Below are positions 1 through 7,549 of a stretch of DNA of 64,000 nucleotides, one piece after another. The stretch's first letter is position 1. The number at the start of each line of letters is the position of its first letter. Both the position numbers and the translations under genes were made by a program. This DNA comes from Sphingopyxis sp. HIX (GTDB lineage Bacteria; Pseudomonadota; Alphaproteobacteria; Sphingomonadales; Sphingomonadaceae): contig NZ_LNSB01000013.1 of NCBI RefSeq assembly GCF_001468285.1, positions 1 through 64,000 on the forward strand, written 5' to 3'. The notes under the pieces are model-generated. The model was not told where the DNA came from, made no database searches, and was given only the letters and a program-made list of their open reading frames with translations.

Positions 1-45
1 AGTCGCAGCGGGGTGGGCCATTGCAGCGTTGCTGCCCACCCCCAA

Positions 46-67
46 CCCCTCCCGCAAGCGGGAGGGG
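46..67. repeat. Perfect 10-bp inverted repeat, GC-rich palindromic element
   Basis: CCCCTCCCGC at 46-55 and GCGGGAGGGG at 58-67 are perfect reverse complements around a two-base AA loop. A second, weaker hairpin lies at 11-41 (GGGTGGGC / GCCCACCC). There is no T-run on either side, so it does not look like an intrinsic terminator. It resembles the short dispersed palindromes of sphingomonad intergenic DNA, an inference that a genome-wide count would settle. Confidence 0.5.
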
Positions 68-100
68 AGATCGACGTCCGCTCCCCACCCCAAACCGGCC

Positions 101-134
101 AAAAAAATGGGGCGGCCCCTTGCGGAGCCGCCCC
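101..134 (-). terminator. Intrinsic terminator of the haem-receptor/DUF6607-like unit
   Basis: Read on the minus strand, GGGGCGGC (134-127) pairs perfectly with GCCGCCCC (116-109) around a 10-base loop, and a run of seven T follows at 107-101. It lies about 30 bases beyond the stop codon of the minus-strand gene ending at 166, as expected for a Rho-independent terminator. Confidence 0.85.
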
Positions 135-165
135 TGCAGTTGCGGGCTTCACATGGTGAAGGTCG

Positions 166-1140
166 TCAGAGCTTTCGCGTGTTGGTCTCGATCAGCTTCT
201 TCGCCTCGGCGATCGCTTTTTCGGTCGTCAGCTTCTTGTCCTGGATTTCGTCGGCCATTTCGAGCAGGCGACCGCTGATCACCGTGCCGGTCTGCGCCTC
301 CTCCTGGATCGCGATGCCGCCCTTGGCCGCGGCGACGCGGTCCCATTCGGCGCGGATCGCGGCCCAATAATCCTTGGTGGCGGCCCAATAATCGTCGGCG
401 GCCTTCACGTCATATTGGTCGTATTTGATATAGGTGTTGAGGACATATTCCTGGACGATCGGCACCAGCTTGCCGTCCTTGGTCCCCATCTTGGTGTTGT
501 CCTGCCAATGGACCCAGCCGTCGGGCGAGGGCTGGTGGCGGTTGATCGAATAATAGCGGTCGTAGACGGGGTTGCGGACCGCGTCGCGGCGCGCAAGCGG
601 GCGCCAGGTCCAGTTGGAGCGCCAGCGGCGGATGCCCGCCTGCGTCTCGAACTGGCCCCAGCCGCCGTAGCGCGGGCTGTCGTCGACCTGATAGACCGTC
701 TGCGACCAGCGCCCGGTGCGCATCCGTTCGGGGACGTCCTCCCACGTCCAGGCGTTGCGGTCCGAATAGACGAGGACCTTCGCGGGTTCATATTCCCAGT
801 CCTGGCGCCAATGCTTGATGATCATGCTCTTGTCGTCGTCGCCGGTGATGACGAGCATGTGCTGCAGGACGATCTTGCGGCCGGTGTCCTCGATCACGCG
901 CACGACCTCGTTACCGCCCGAGCGCTTGGGTTCGAGCACCTCGTAATTCGGGTCCCAGCGCGTCGATTCCTGCATGTTGAAGCTGACGCGGTAATTGCCC
1001 GCCATCGCGAGGATGTCGGCGCGGTCCTGCTCGAAATTGGCGGCCGCGGTTTCCTCGGCGATCGGCGGATGCGCCAGCGCGGCGGTTGGCAGCGCGGCTG
1101 TGAGCAGCAGCGCGGCGGCGATCGTGCGATAAGTCTTCAT
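166..1140 (-). CDS. Secreted DUF6607-like protein, partner of a haem receptor
   Basis: A 324-residue protein with a clear Sec signal peptide (basic MKTYR, a hydrophobic run, then ALA-HPP near residue 24), so it is probably periplasmic. It is rich in Trp and Tyr (motifs such as HWRQDWEYEP, YGGWGQFET and WRSNWTWRP around residues 110-180) with a charged C-terminal helix. From memory it matches the family annotated DUF6607, whose members usually sit beside TonB-dependent haem receptors; no function is established. It starts 22 bases after the stop of the receptor gene and is closed by the terminator at 101-134, so the two are probably one transcript. A role in haem or haemoprotein handling is inferred from context only. 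Confidence 0.75.
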   Translation of the reverse strand: MKTYRTIAAALLLTAALPTAALAHPPIAEETAAANFEQDRADILAMAGNYRVSFNMQESTRWDPNYEVLEPKRSGGNEVVRVIEDTGRKIVLQHMLVITGDDDKSMIIKHWRQDWEYEPAKVLVYSDRNAWTWEDVPERMRTGRWSQTVYQVDDSPRYGGWGQFETQAGIRRWRSNWTWRPLARRDAVRNPVYDRYYSINRHQPSPDGWVHWQDNTKMGTKDGKLVPIVQEYVLNTYIKYDQYDVKAADDYWAATKDYWAAIRAEWDRVAAAKGGIAIQEEAQTGTVISGRLLEMADEIQDKKLTTEKAIAEAKKLIETNTRKL

Positions 1141-1162
1141 CGGTGCAGTCCTTCGGTTTTGC

Positions 1163-3454
1163 TCAGAAGCGGTAGCTGAGCGAGGCGCTCGCGTTGCGGC
1201 CGGGCTGGGTATAGGCGTCGGCGATCAGCGAGGTCGAAGCGAGGCCGCGGACGTCGCTCCACCAGCTGTATTTCTTGTCGAGGATGTTGAAGACGCCGGC
1301 GCGCAAGGTCAGCCCGTCGACGATGCGCACGAAGGCGGTCGCGTCGAGGATGGTGAAGCCGTCGGGGCGGAAACATTGCGGCGTGCAGAGCCCGTCGGTG
1401 CGCGACGCCTCCTTGCGCGCGGCGTGCGTCATGATGACCTGCCCGCCGAAGCGCCCGCTGCGTTCACGATAACCGATGCCGGCCACCAGCTTCAGCGGGT
1501 CGATCGTCGACAGCGGGCTGCGCGCGCCGGTCGGCTCGATCACGTCGCCGGTGGCATAGGATAGGGCGAGCGTCGTATAGAGGCCGGACGACGCTCGCCC
1601 CTCGAACCGCGCTTCGGCGCCCTTGACGCGAACACGATCGAGATTCACGAATTGATAGACGGCCGGGTCGGCGGGGGTGAAGCTGCCGTCCACGACCTCC
1701 TGGCTGATGAAATCCTTGTAGCGCGAGCGGAACGCCGTCACGTCGAGGCTGATCGCGTCGTTCGAAAAGCGGATGCCGCCCTCGAAGCTTTCGCTGCGCT
1801 CGGGCCCGAGATCGGGGTTCGGGATCGAGGTGTAGCCCGAGGCGAGATTTTCGAAGAACTGGTTTACCTGGCCGGGCTCCGGCGCCTTGAAGCCGGTGGC
1901 ATAGTTGCCGAACAGGCGGACCTCGTCGGTGATCTTGAACACCGCGCCGAATTTGGGCGAGACGCGCGAGCCGTCCTGTCCGGCGCCGTTGAAGGCAGGG
2001 AGCAGCGGATCGTCGTCGGGCGACAGATCGTACCAGTCGAAGCGCAGCGCCGGATAGAGCAGCAGGCGGCCGTCGGCGATCGAGATTTCGTCGCCGACGA
2101 ACAGGCCGGCGCGGGTGAAATCGGTGCTGGGGAAGGCGCGCGTCGGGAAGGTCTCGCCGAAGGGCGGCACGGTGCCGTCGCGCAGGCCGCGCTGGCGCGT
2201 CTTGCTGATGTCGCCGCCGAAGACGAGGCGGTGCGAGATGGAACCGGTGTTGAAGTCGGCGCGCGCGTCGGCGGCGGCGCCGATCACGCGGTTCTCGAAG
2301 GTGTTGAGGCGGGTGCGGTCGGCGGCGGGGGTGCGGTCTTCCTCGGTGTACTGATTATCCTCGCCGTCCTGCCAGTAGAGCGCGACGCGGGCGAAATCGA
2401 TCGCGCCCTCGCCTTCCCAGCTCCAGTCGAGCGACACGCGCTTGCGCTCACCGCTGTCGAAGCCTTCGAGGCGGTCGACGCTGGAGGTGATCACGCCCGC
2501 GGCGTTGCGCGTCGCGGTCACGCCGGTCAGGCCGTTGGTGTAGAGATGGGTGTCGAGATATTCGCCGGTCAGGCGCAACTTGTGGCCGTTGGCGGGATCG
2601 TAGACGATGCGCGCGAGCGCGGCGTTCGACTTGCCGTCCTGCGGGTTGGGCAAGGTGCGCTGCGGCCCGGTGCCGGGGACGAGGCCCGAAGTACCGGGAG
2701 TCCCGACGGGGAAGACGATGCCGGGGTTGGTGCCCTTGTTGTCGAGTTCCTTCCAGTCGCGGCGCGTATAGGCGGCCATCACCGACCAGTCGCCGCTGCG
2801 GCCCGCGATGATCGCGGTTTCGCTATATTCGTCGTCGGCGCTGCTGTAAGCGGCGCGGACGAGGCCGCCGACGGACTTGCCGCCGGTCAGGAAATCGGCG
2901 GGATCGCTGGTGACGAAGCTGACCGCGCCGGCGAGACCGTCGCTGCCGTAGAGCGCCGACGAGGGGCCGCGCAGGATTTCGACCGACTTGACGAGGCCGA
3001 GGTCGACATAGTCGCCGCGGCCCGCGGCCTGCGCGCCGAAGCTGAAGCCGTCGGGGACGCGCACGCCGTCGACCTGGATCAGCACGCGGTTGCCGCCGAT
3101 GCCGCGGATGTTGAAGCTGTCGTTGCCCGCGCGGCCGGTCGCGCCGAGCGCGGCGCCGAAACGCGCGGGCTGGCGCTGGACGCTGACGCCGGGCTCGAAG
3201 CGGATAAGGTCGCGGATGTCGGTCGCCAGCTCGTTGGCGATCTGCTCCTCGGTGATCAGCGAGACGGTGAGCGGCACATCCTCGGCCTTCACCTCGGTGC
3301 GCGTCGCGGTGACGACGATCTGGTTCTTGCGCGCCACCCAATATTCGCCGTCATTGTCCTGCGCCATCGCGGGCGCGGCGGTCGCGGCAAGCGCGATACC
3401 GAGCGCGGTGCCCGCGGCGAGCCGGTGGATGGACGGCGAACCCTGGATCTTCAA
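1163..3454 (-). CDS. TonB-dependent haem/haemoprotein outer-membrane receptor
   Basis: A 763-residue outer-membrane receptor. It has a signal peptide (cleavage near AMA-QDN), a TonB-box-like IVVTATR segment, a plug domain (residues about 60-170, with GVRVPDG and SSALYGSDGLAG) and a beta-barrel ending in YRF. The barrel carries FKAP followed by NPDLGPERS, the haem-receptor FRAP/NPNL signature, so haem or a haemoprotein is the likely ligand. The start codon is TTG at 3454, preceded by AAGGGGAAG at good spacing; no ATG lies close by. Upstream are a sigma70-like promoter and two Fur-type palindromes, indicating iron control. It is followed by the DUF6607-like gene. A siderophore receptor is the main alternative. 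Confidence 0.85.
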   Translation of the reverse strand: MKIQGSPSIHRLAAGTALGIALAATAAPAMAQDNDGEYWVARKNQIVVTATRTEVKAEDVPLTVSLITEEQIANELATDIRDLIRFEPGVSVQRQPARFGAALGATGRAGNDSFNIRGIGGNRVLIQVDGVRVPDGFSFGAQAAGRGDYVDLGLVKSVEILRGPSSALYGSDGLAGAVSFVTSDPADFLTGGKSVGGLVRAAYSSADDEYSETAIIAGRSGDWSVMAAYTRRDWKELDNKGTNPGIVFPVGTPGTSGLVPGTGPQRTLPNPQDGKSNAALARIVYDPANGHKLRLTGEYLDTHLYTNGLTGVTATRNAAGVITSSVDRLEGFDSGERKRVSLDWSWEGEGAIDFARVALYWQDGEDNQYTEEDRTPAADRTRLNTFENRVIGAAADARADFNTGSISHRLVFGGDISKTRQRGLRDGTVPPFGETFPTRAFPSTDFTRAGLFVGDEISIADGRLLLYPALRFDWYDLSPDDDPLLPAFNGAGQDGSRVSPKFGAVFKITDEVRLFGNYATGFKAPEPGQVNQFFENLASGYTSIPNPDLGPERSESFEGGIRFSNDAISLDVTAFRSRYKDFISQEVVDGSFTPADPAVYQFVNLDRVRVKGAEARFEGRASSGLYTTLALSYATGDVIEPTGARSPLSTIDPLKLVAGIGYRERSGRFGGQVIMTHAARKEASRTDGLCTPQCFRPDGFTILDATAFVRIVDGLTLRAGVFNILDKKYSWWSDVRGLASTSLIADAYTQPGRNASASLSYRF

Positions 3455-3472
3455 TTGTCTTCCCCTTACAGT

Positions 3473-3489
3473 TTGCGAGTGACTCGCAA
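3473..3489. promoter_or_regulatory. Fur-like operator 1, perfect palindrome
   Basis: TTGCGAGT-G-ACTCGCAA is a perfect 8-1-8 palindrome centred on 3481. It overlaps the predicted transcription start of the haem receptor gene, placing a bound repressor on the promoter. The architecture resembles alphaproteobacterial Fur/Mur boxes; assignment to the Fur encoded at 9661-10086 is inference. Confidence 0.6.
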
Positions 3490-3496
3490 TAGCGGC

Positions 3497-3525
3497 GCTC
3501 TAGGAGCGTGAAGCGCAGGGGTCAA
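3497..3525 (-). promoter_or_regulatory. Sigma70-like promoter of the haem receptor
   Basis: On the minus strand TTGACC (3525-3520) is separated by 17 bases from TAGAGC (3502-3497). The predicted start site falls a few bases further on, inside or next to operator 1, about 40 bases before the TTG start codon. Confidence 0.5.
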
Positions 3526-3536
3526 GCTTTATGATA

Positions 3537-3553
3537 ATGCGAATCGTTCGCGT
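3537..3553. promoter_or_regulatory. Fur-like operator 2
   Basis: A second palindrome centred on 3545, with GCGAA (3539-3543) and TTCGC (3547-3551) around TCG, has the same general layout as operator 1. It lies just upstream of the -35 element, 64 bases from the centre of operator 1. Its distance from the TIR gene start (3654) leaves open an effect on that gene too. Confidence 0.45.
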
Positions 3554-3653
3554 AAAATGAATGATCCTCCTCACGCGCAGCGATGGGGAGGATCATTCAG
3601 CCATTGCCCTCCCCTGCCCCGCGCGGCATGATCGGCGCGGGGGGACAGGAGCG

Positions 3654-4634
3654 ATGGCGGCAGAGGTCTTCATCAGCTATTCGTCGAAGGACCGCACCGT
3701 CGCGAACATGGTGTGCGCGCTGCTCGAGGAGCGCGGGCACCGCTGCTGGATCGCGCCGCGCGACATATTGCCCGGCACCGAATGGGGCGAGGCGATCATC
3801 ACCGGCCTCAAGGGCGCGCAGGTCTTCGTCCTCGTTTTTTCGCAGCACGCCAACACCTCGCCGCAGATCCTGCGCGAGGTCGAGCGCGCAGTGCACCTCG
3901 GCCTGCCGATCATCCCCTTTCGCATCGAGGACGTCGTCCCCGAACGCAGCCTCGAATATTTCATGAGCGTGCCGCACTGGCTCGACGCGCTGTCGCCGCC
4001 GGTCGAGGACCATATCGCGCGGCTGGGCGACGTGGTGAGCCAGCTGGTCAATGGTGTCACCGATGCGCGCGAATATCGCTCGGCCAAGCCGCAGGGCGCC
4101 GCGAAGCTCAGCTGGAACAATGCGCTGGTGCGCGCGGGGACGGGCGGCGCGGTGCTCGCGCTGCTGCTGCTCGCGGCGTGGCTCGGCGGGCTGGCGCCGC
4201 CCGCCTCGCCGGTGGGCTGGCTCGCGGCGCTGGTCGCGCTCGCGATCCCCGCGGGGGTGATCGGCAGCGGGCAGGCGAAATGGTGGACCAAGCGCGGCGT
4301 GCAGTCGGCGCTGCTTGCGCTGCTGTTCGTTGCGGCGGCGGCTTATGGCTGGGCGCACAGCGGCTATGTGATCGCGGGCGAACAGGGCGCGCCGCTGGTG
4401 CGCGGCACCGAATGCACGCCCGATGCGAAGCTGGTCTACGAGAGCGAATGCCCCGACCTGCCGTCCGACGCGCTGATCGACGCGGCCTATGACGAGGCGG
4501 CGCTGTGGACCGCGGGGTCGATCGGGCGCGTCAAGCTGATGCTGGGCGGGGCGTGGATGCTCGCCGCGGCGGCAGCGGCGCTGCTGGTCGCGGGCTGGCT
4601 CGGCGGGCCGCGGCGCCTGAAGCAGGAGGAATGA
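3654..4634 (+). CDS. TIR-domain protein with four membrane helices
   Basis: A 326-residue protein. Residues 3-115 form a TIR_2-type domain: VFISYSSKDR, CWIAPRDILPG, VFVLVFSQHAN and the SPQILREVERAV helix whose Glu75 is at the position of the catalytic glutamate of NAD-cleaving TIRs. Four hydrophobic helices follow (about 161-179, 185-203, 216-234 and 295-316). With the TIR domain inside, the loop 236-294 would face the periplasm; it holds two cysteines (254 and 266). I chose ATG 3654 because the domain begins immediately after it and AGGAG precedes it, although the spacing is short; the frame is open upstream to 3561. The stop is one base from the next ATG, so it is the first gene of an operon with the two secreted proteins. 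Function is unknown; a stress or defence effector or a signalling role are both possible. Confidence 0.8.
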   Translation: MAAEVFISYSSKDRTVANMVCALLEERGHRCWIAPRDILPGTEWGEAIITGLKGAQVFVLVFSQHANTSPQILREVERAVHLGLPIIPFRIEDVVPERSLEYFMSVPHWLDALSPPVEDHIARLGDVVSQLVNGVTDAREYRSAKPQGAAKLSWNNALVRAGTGGAVLALLLLAAWLGGLAPPASPVGWLAALVALAIPAGVIGSGQAKWWTKRGVQSALLALLFVAAAAYGWAHSGYVIAGEQGAPLVRGTECTPDAKLVYESECPDLPSDALIDAAYDEAALWTAGSIGRVKLMLGGAWMLAAAAAALLVAGWLGGPRRLKQEE

Positions 4635-4635
4635 G

Positions 4636-5541
4636 ATGCGCATCGGGGGGATGATGGCCGCACTGACGGCGCTGACAGGACCGGTCGCGGCAGAGGCGCA
4701 GACGCCGCCCGACGCGGCGGCGCTGAAGGCGATCGAGGCCAAGGTGCCGCCGCAAGGCTGGTATCCCGAGGGCTATTACGACGTCCGCATCGCCGCCGAG
4801 GCGCAGGTGGCCGAACATCCGCGCGCGGTGAAGGACCTGGTCTTCGACTGGGACGACGGCAACGGCAAGCGCTACGACATCATCGATTGCAGCGCCGAAT
4901 ATTATACCGATTCCGCCGAATATGACGCGGTGACGCTGCGCTATGTGACCGATGCGGTCGACATCTCGCGCATCCGTTCCGAACTCGAGCGGCTGGGCTT
5001 CCCGCTCGCGGTCTATGCCGAGCCGCTCGCCGCCTTCGAGCGCGCACGGGTCGAGGCGGCGGCGAAGCTGTCCGAGCGCGAAGTGCGCATTGCCGCGGGG
5101 GTTGAGATGCCCGCGGAAGACGAGCCCTATCCCGACGACGTCGGCGATTATGAAGATTCGGCCGAATACAAGTTCGTCCAGGCGGTCGAGGCCAATCGCA
5201 AAAGGCTCGCACCCAAGCTGCCCGCGGTGACGCTCGAGGGCGGCTGCGGCGCGGGCGACGGCGCCCCGGTGATCGTCAAGACCAGCCCGCCGGGCGGCGA
5301 GGTGCTGCTGGTCAACGCCTTCGCCTTCAAGGTGTGCACACGCAAGAAAACCGACCCGTGGGACCGCTTCGCGTGCAAGTGGAACGAGATCGAGACGGGG
5401 GTCGAGAAGCAGCTCTCCGGCCGCTACGTCTATCAGGTGAAATGGCCCGACGGGGTGGTGCGCAAGGGCACGCGCGAGATCATCGCGGGCCCCGACGGCG
5501 ATCCGGCGTCGACGGTGACGTTCCGGAAAACGGGGAGCTGA
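4636..5541 (+). CDS. Secreted four-cysteine protein A, partner of the TIR protein
   Basis: A 301-residue protein with an N-terminal signal peptide (cleavage near AEA-QTP, residue 21) and no other membrane segment, so probably periplasmic. I recognise no family. Two blocks are shared with the next gene: GWYPEGYYDVRIAAEA (41-56) and a C-terminal module from about residue 219 to the end (VLLVNAFAFKVCTRKKTDPW, then WNEIETG and YVYQVKWPDG). Cysteines 85, 204, 234 and 247 all have counterparts in the paralogue, suggesting two conserved disulfides. Its ATG lies one base after the TIR stop codon, so the genes are co-transcribed and probably translationally coupled. Confidence 0.7.
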   Translation: MRIGGMMAALTALTGPVAAEAQTPPDAAALKAIEAKVPPQGWYPEGYYDVRIAAEAQVAEHPRAVKDLVFDWDDGNGKRYDIIDCSAEYYTDSAEYDAVTLRYVTDAVDISRIRSELERLGFPLAVYAEPLAAFERARVEAAAKLSEREVRIAAGVEMPAEDEPYPDDVGDYEDSAEYKFVQAVEANRKRLAPKLPAVTLEGGCGAGDGAPVIVKTSPPGGEVLLVNAFAFKVCTRKKTDPWDRFACKWNEIETGVEKQLSGRYVYQVKWPDGVVRKGTREIIAGPDGDPASTVTFRKTGS

Positions 5542-5543
5542 GC

Positions 5544-6410
5544 ATGGGCGGCCGAACGCTCGCCGCCTTGCTGCTGCTCGCGGGTCCGGCGACCGCCGCC
5601 GCGCAGGAGACCGACGAAGCCGCTGCGATGCGCGGCTTCGAGGCGGCCGTGCCGCGGCAGGACTGGTATCCCGAGGGCTATTACGACATCCGCATCGCCG
5701 CCGAGGCCGAGATGGCCGAGGTCATCGCGAGCCCCGCCGCGGACCGCCCCGAAACGCCGGGCGGCGACCATAATCTGATCGCCTGCGACGCGCGAAAGCT
5801 GAGCAGCAGCGCGGCCGACCCGTTGCTGGAACGTTATGGCGATACCGCGCTCGAAACCGCACGGCTGCGCGCGCAGCTCGGCCGGCTCGGCTATCCGGCC
5901 GGCGTCGCGGCCAGCCCCTTGCTCGCCTTCGAACGGGCGCGCATCGCGGTCGATGGCGGCGGCAAGGGATCGGGCGATCCCTATGAAGTGCTCGCCGAGG
6001 CGCTCAACGCCGCGCGGGCGAGCACGCCCGCCCTGCCCGAAGTCTTCGCCTTCGACGAATGCCGCCCGCCGCCCGCCGCCGCCCCTTCGCCGGCTCCCGG
6101 CAGGCCGGCCGTCGCCGCAGTCCGGCCACGGCGGACGGCCGGCGTGACCTTCGTCACCCAGCCTTCGGCGGGCGAGCTGTTGATGATCGACGCCTTTGCG
6201 TTCAAGGTCTGCACGCGCAAGCAGTCCGACCCGTGGGACCGCTTCCAGTGCCGCTGGAACGAGATCGAGACCGGCGTCGCGAAGCCGATGTCGGGCCGCT
6301 TCGTCTATCAGGTCAAATGGCCCGACGGCACGATACGCAAGGGCACACGCGAGGTCGCGCCCGGACCGGGCGGCGCGGCCACCGTCACCTTCCGCAAGAC
6401 GGGAAGCTAG
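5544..6410 (+). CDS. Secreted four-cysteine protein B, paralogue of A
   Basis: A 288-residue protein with a signal peptide (cleavage near AAA-QET, residue 20). It is a tandem paralogue of the preceding gene: DWYPEGYYDIRIAAEA (40-55) and a C-terminal module with FAFKVCTRKQSDPWDRF, WNEIETG and YVYQVKWPDGT are nearly identical, while the middle diverges and gains a Pro/Ala-rich linker (about 174-198). Cysteines 81, 173, 223 and 236 match those of protein A. The start is ATG 5544, two bases after the previous stop. The stop codon overlaps the phoH stop on the opposite strand, both within the tetranucleotide CTAG at 6407-6410. Function unknown. Confidence 0.7.
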   Translation: MGGRTLAALLLLAGPATAAAQETDEAAAMRGFEAAVPRQDWYPEGYYDIRIAAEAEMAEVIASPAADRPETPGGDHNLIACDARKLSSSAADPLLERYGDTALETARLRAQLGRLGYPAGVAASPLLAFERARIAVDGGGKGSGDPYEVLAEALNAARASTPALPEVFAFDECRPPPAAAPSPAPGRPAVAAVRPRRTAGVTFVTQPSAGELLMIDAFAFKVCTRKQSDPWDRFQCRWNEIETGVAKPMSGRFVYQVKWPDGTIRKGTREVAPGPGGAATVTFRKTGS

Positions 6411-7414
6411 GCCCCCGGCCCCTCATAGGCATCGACGATGCGCCCGACGATCGGGTGGCGCACGACGTCGGCGCTGGTGAAGCGGCTGACGTTGATGCCC
6501 TCCAGCCCTTCGAGCCGCGCGACCGCGTCGGCGAGACCCGAGGTTGCGGGGACCGGCAGGTCGACCTGTTTCGGGTCGCCGCAGATCACCATGCGGCTGT
6601 TCATGCCGAAACGCGTGAGGAACATCTTCATCTGCGGGATCGTCGTGTTCTGCGCCTCGTCGAGGATGATGAAGGCGTCGGCGAGCGTGCGCCCGCGCAT
6701 GAAGGCGAGCGGCGCGATCTCGATCTCTCCGCTCGCGATGCGGCGCTCGACCTGCTCGGCGGGCAGGCAATCGTGGAGCGCATCGTAGAGCGGGCGCAGA
6801 TAGGGATCGACCTTTTCCTTCATGTCGCCGGGCAGGAAGCCCAATTTCTCGCCCGCCTCGACCGCGGGGCGCGAGAGGATCAGGCGCTGGACGCTGCCGG
6901 TGATCAGCTGCGCCACCGCCTGCGCGACCGCGAGATAGGTCTTGCCGGTGCCCGCGGGGCCGAGCGCGAAGATCACGTCGTCGCGGGCGAGCGCCTGCAT
7001 ATAGGGGACCTGCGACGGCGCGCGCGGGACGATCGTCTTCTTGCGCGTGCGGATCATGATCGGCGGCGCCGCGTTGGTATCGTGGCGGATGATGCCGTCG
7101 AGCGTCGGCTGCGCCGACATCGCGATCACCCCGTCGACCATGCCGGCGTCGACCTCCTGCCCCTGTTCGGCGCGGTTGTAGAGATCGACGAGCACGTCGC
7201 GCGCGCGCGCCGCGGCCTCGGCCTCACCCTCGATCTGGACGCGGTTGCCGCGCGCCGAGATATAGACGCCGAGCCGGTTTTCGATCGCTACCAGGTTGCG
7301 GTCGAATTCGCCGAACAGGATGCCCAGCAGCTGGGTCCGCTCAAACTCCGCCGTCAATCGGACGCGGTCGCCGGGTTCGGCGGGGGCAGCGGCAGTCAGC
7401 GGGCGTTTGGACAT
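6407..7414 (-). CDS. phoH: PhoH family ATPase
   Basis: A 335-residue cytoplasmic protein with the PhoH P-loop ATPase domain: Walker A GPAGTGKT (about residues 151-158), followed by the PhoH-typical RPAVEAGEKLGFLPGD stretch and the Walker B LDEAQNTT. The N-terminal third looks like a KH-type RNA-binding segment, as is usual for PhoH. It lies downstream of miaB, the usual order in Alphaproteobacteria, where ybeY normally follows; here it is instead the last gene of the run and converges on the TIR operon. GGAG precedes the ATG at good spacing. Confidence 0.93.
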   Translation of the reverse strand: MSKRPLTAAAPAEPGDRVRLTAEFERTQLLGILFGEFDRNLVAIENRLGVYISARGNRVQIEGEAEAAARARDVLVDLYNRAEQGQEVDAGMVDGVIAMSAQPTLDGIIRHDTNAAPPIMIRTRKKTIVPRAPSQVPYMQALARDDVIFALGPAGTGKTYLAVAQAVAQLITGSVQRLILSRPAVEAGEKLGFLPGDMKEKVDPYLRPLYDALHDCLPAEQVERRIASGEIEIAPLAFMRGRTLADAFIILDEAQNTTIPQMKMFLTRFGMNSRMVICGDPKQVDLPVPATSGLADAVARLEGLEGINVSRFTSADVVRHPIVGRIVDAYEGPGA

Positions 7415-7448
7415 ATGGGCAAGGCTCCTTCGGACAGGATTCGACTGT

Positions 7449-7468
7449 ACTCCCGCGAAGGCGGGAGT
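7449..7468. repeat. Short palindromic repeat between miaB and phoH
   Basis: ACTCCCGC (7449-7456) and GCGGGAGT (7461-7468) are perfect reverse complements around a GAAG loop. I recall this element as widely dispersed in sphingomonad intergenic DNA, so it is a taxonomic hint. It lies in the 135-base gap between miaB and phoH and could form an RNA hairpin between the two messages. Confidence 0.6.
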
Positions 7469-7549
7469 CCATCATCGGCGGCTTCCCGATTCGACAGAAG
7501 GAGAGGCATGTGCGGCTTTACAGTCACACATGACCCTCCTGCACCGTCA

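Noticed and set aside
1652-3511. Very long open frame on the plus strand (619 residues)
   Set aside because: It is the antisense shadow of the haem receptor; it is low in complexity (Ala, Arg, Asp, Gly rich), a usual effect of high GC content, and lacks any motif.
3654-6410. A complete known TIR defence system such as Thoeris
   Set aside because: No ThsA-like or other recognised partner is present; the neighbours are secreted proteins. The unit is therefore reported as unassigned.
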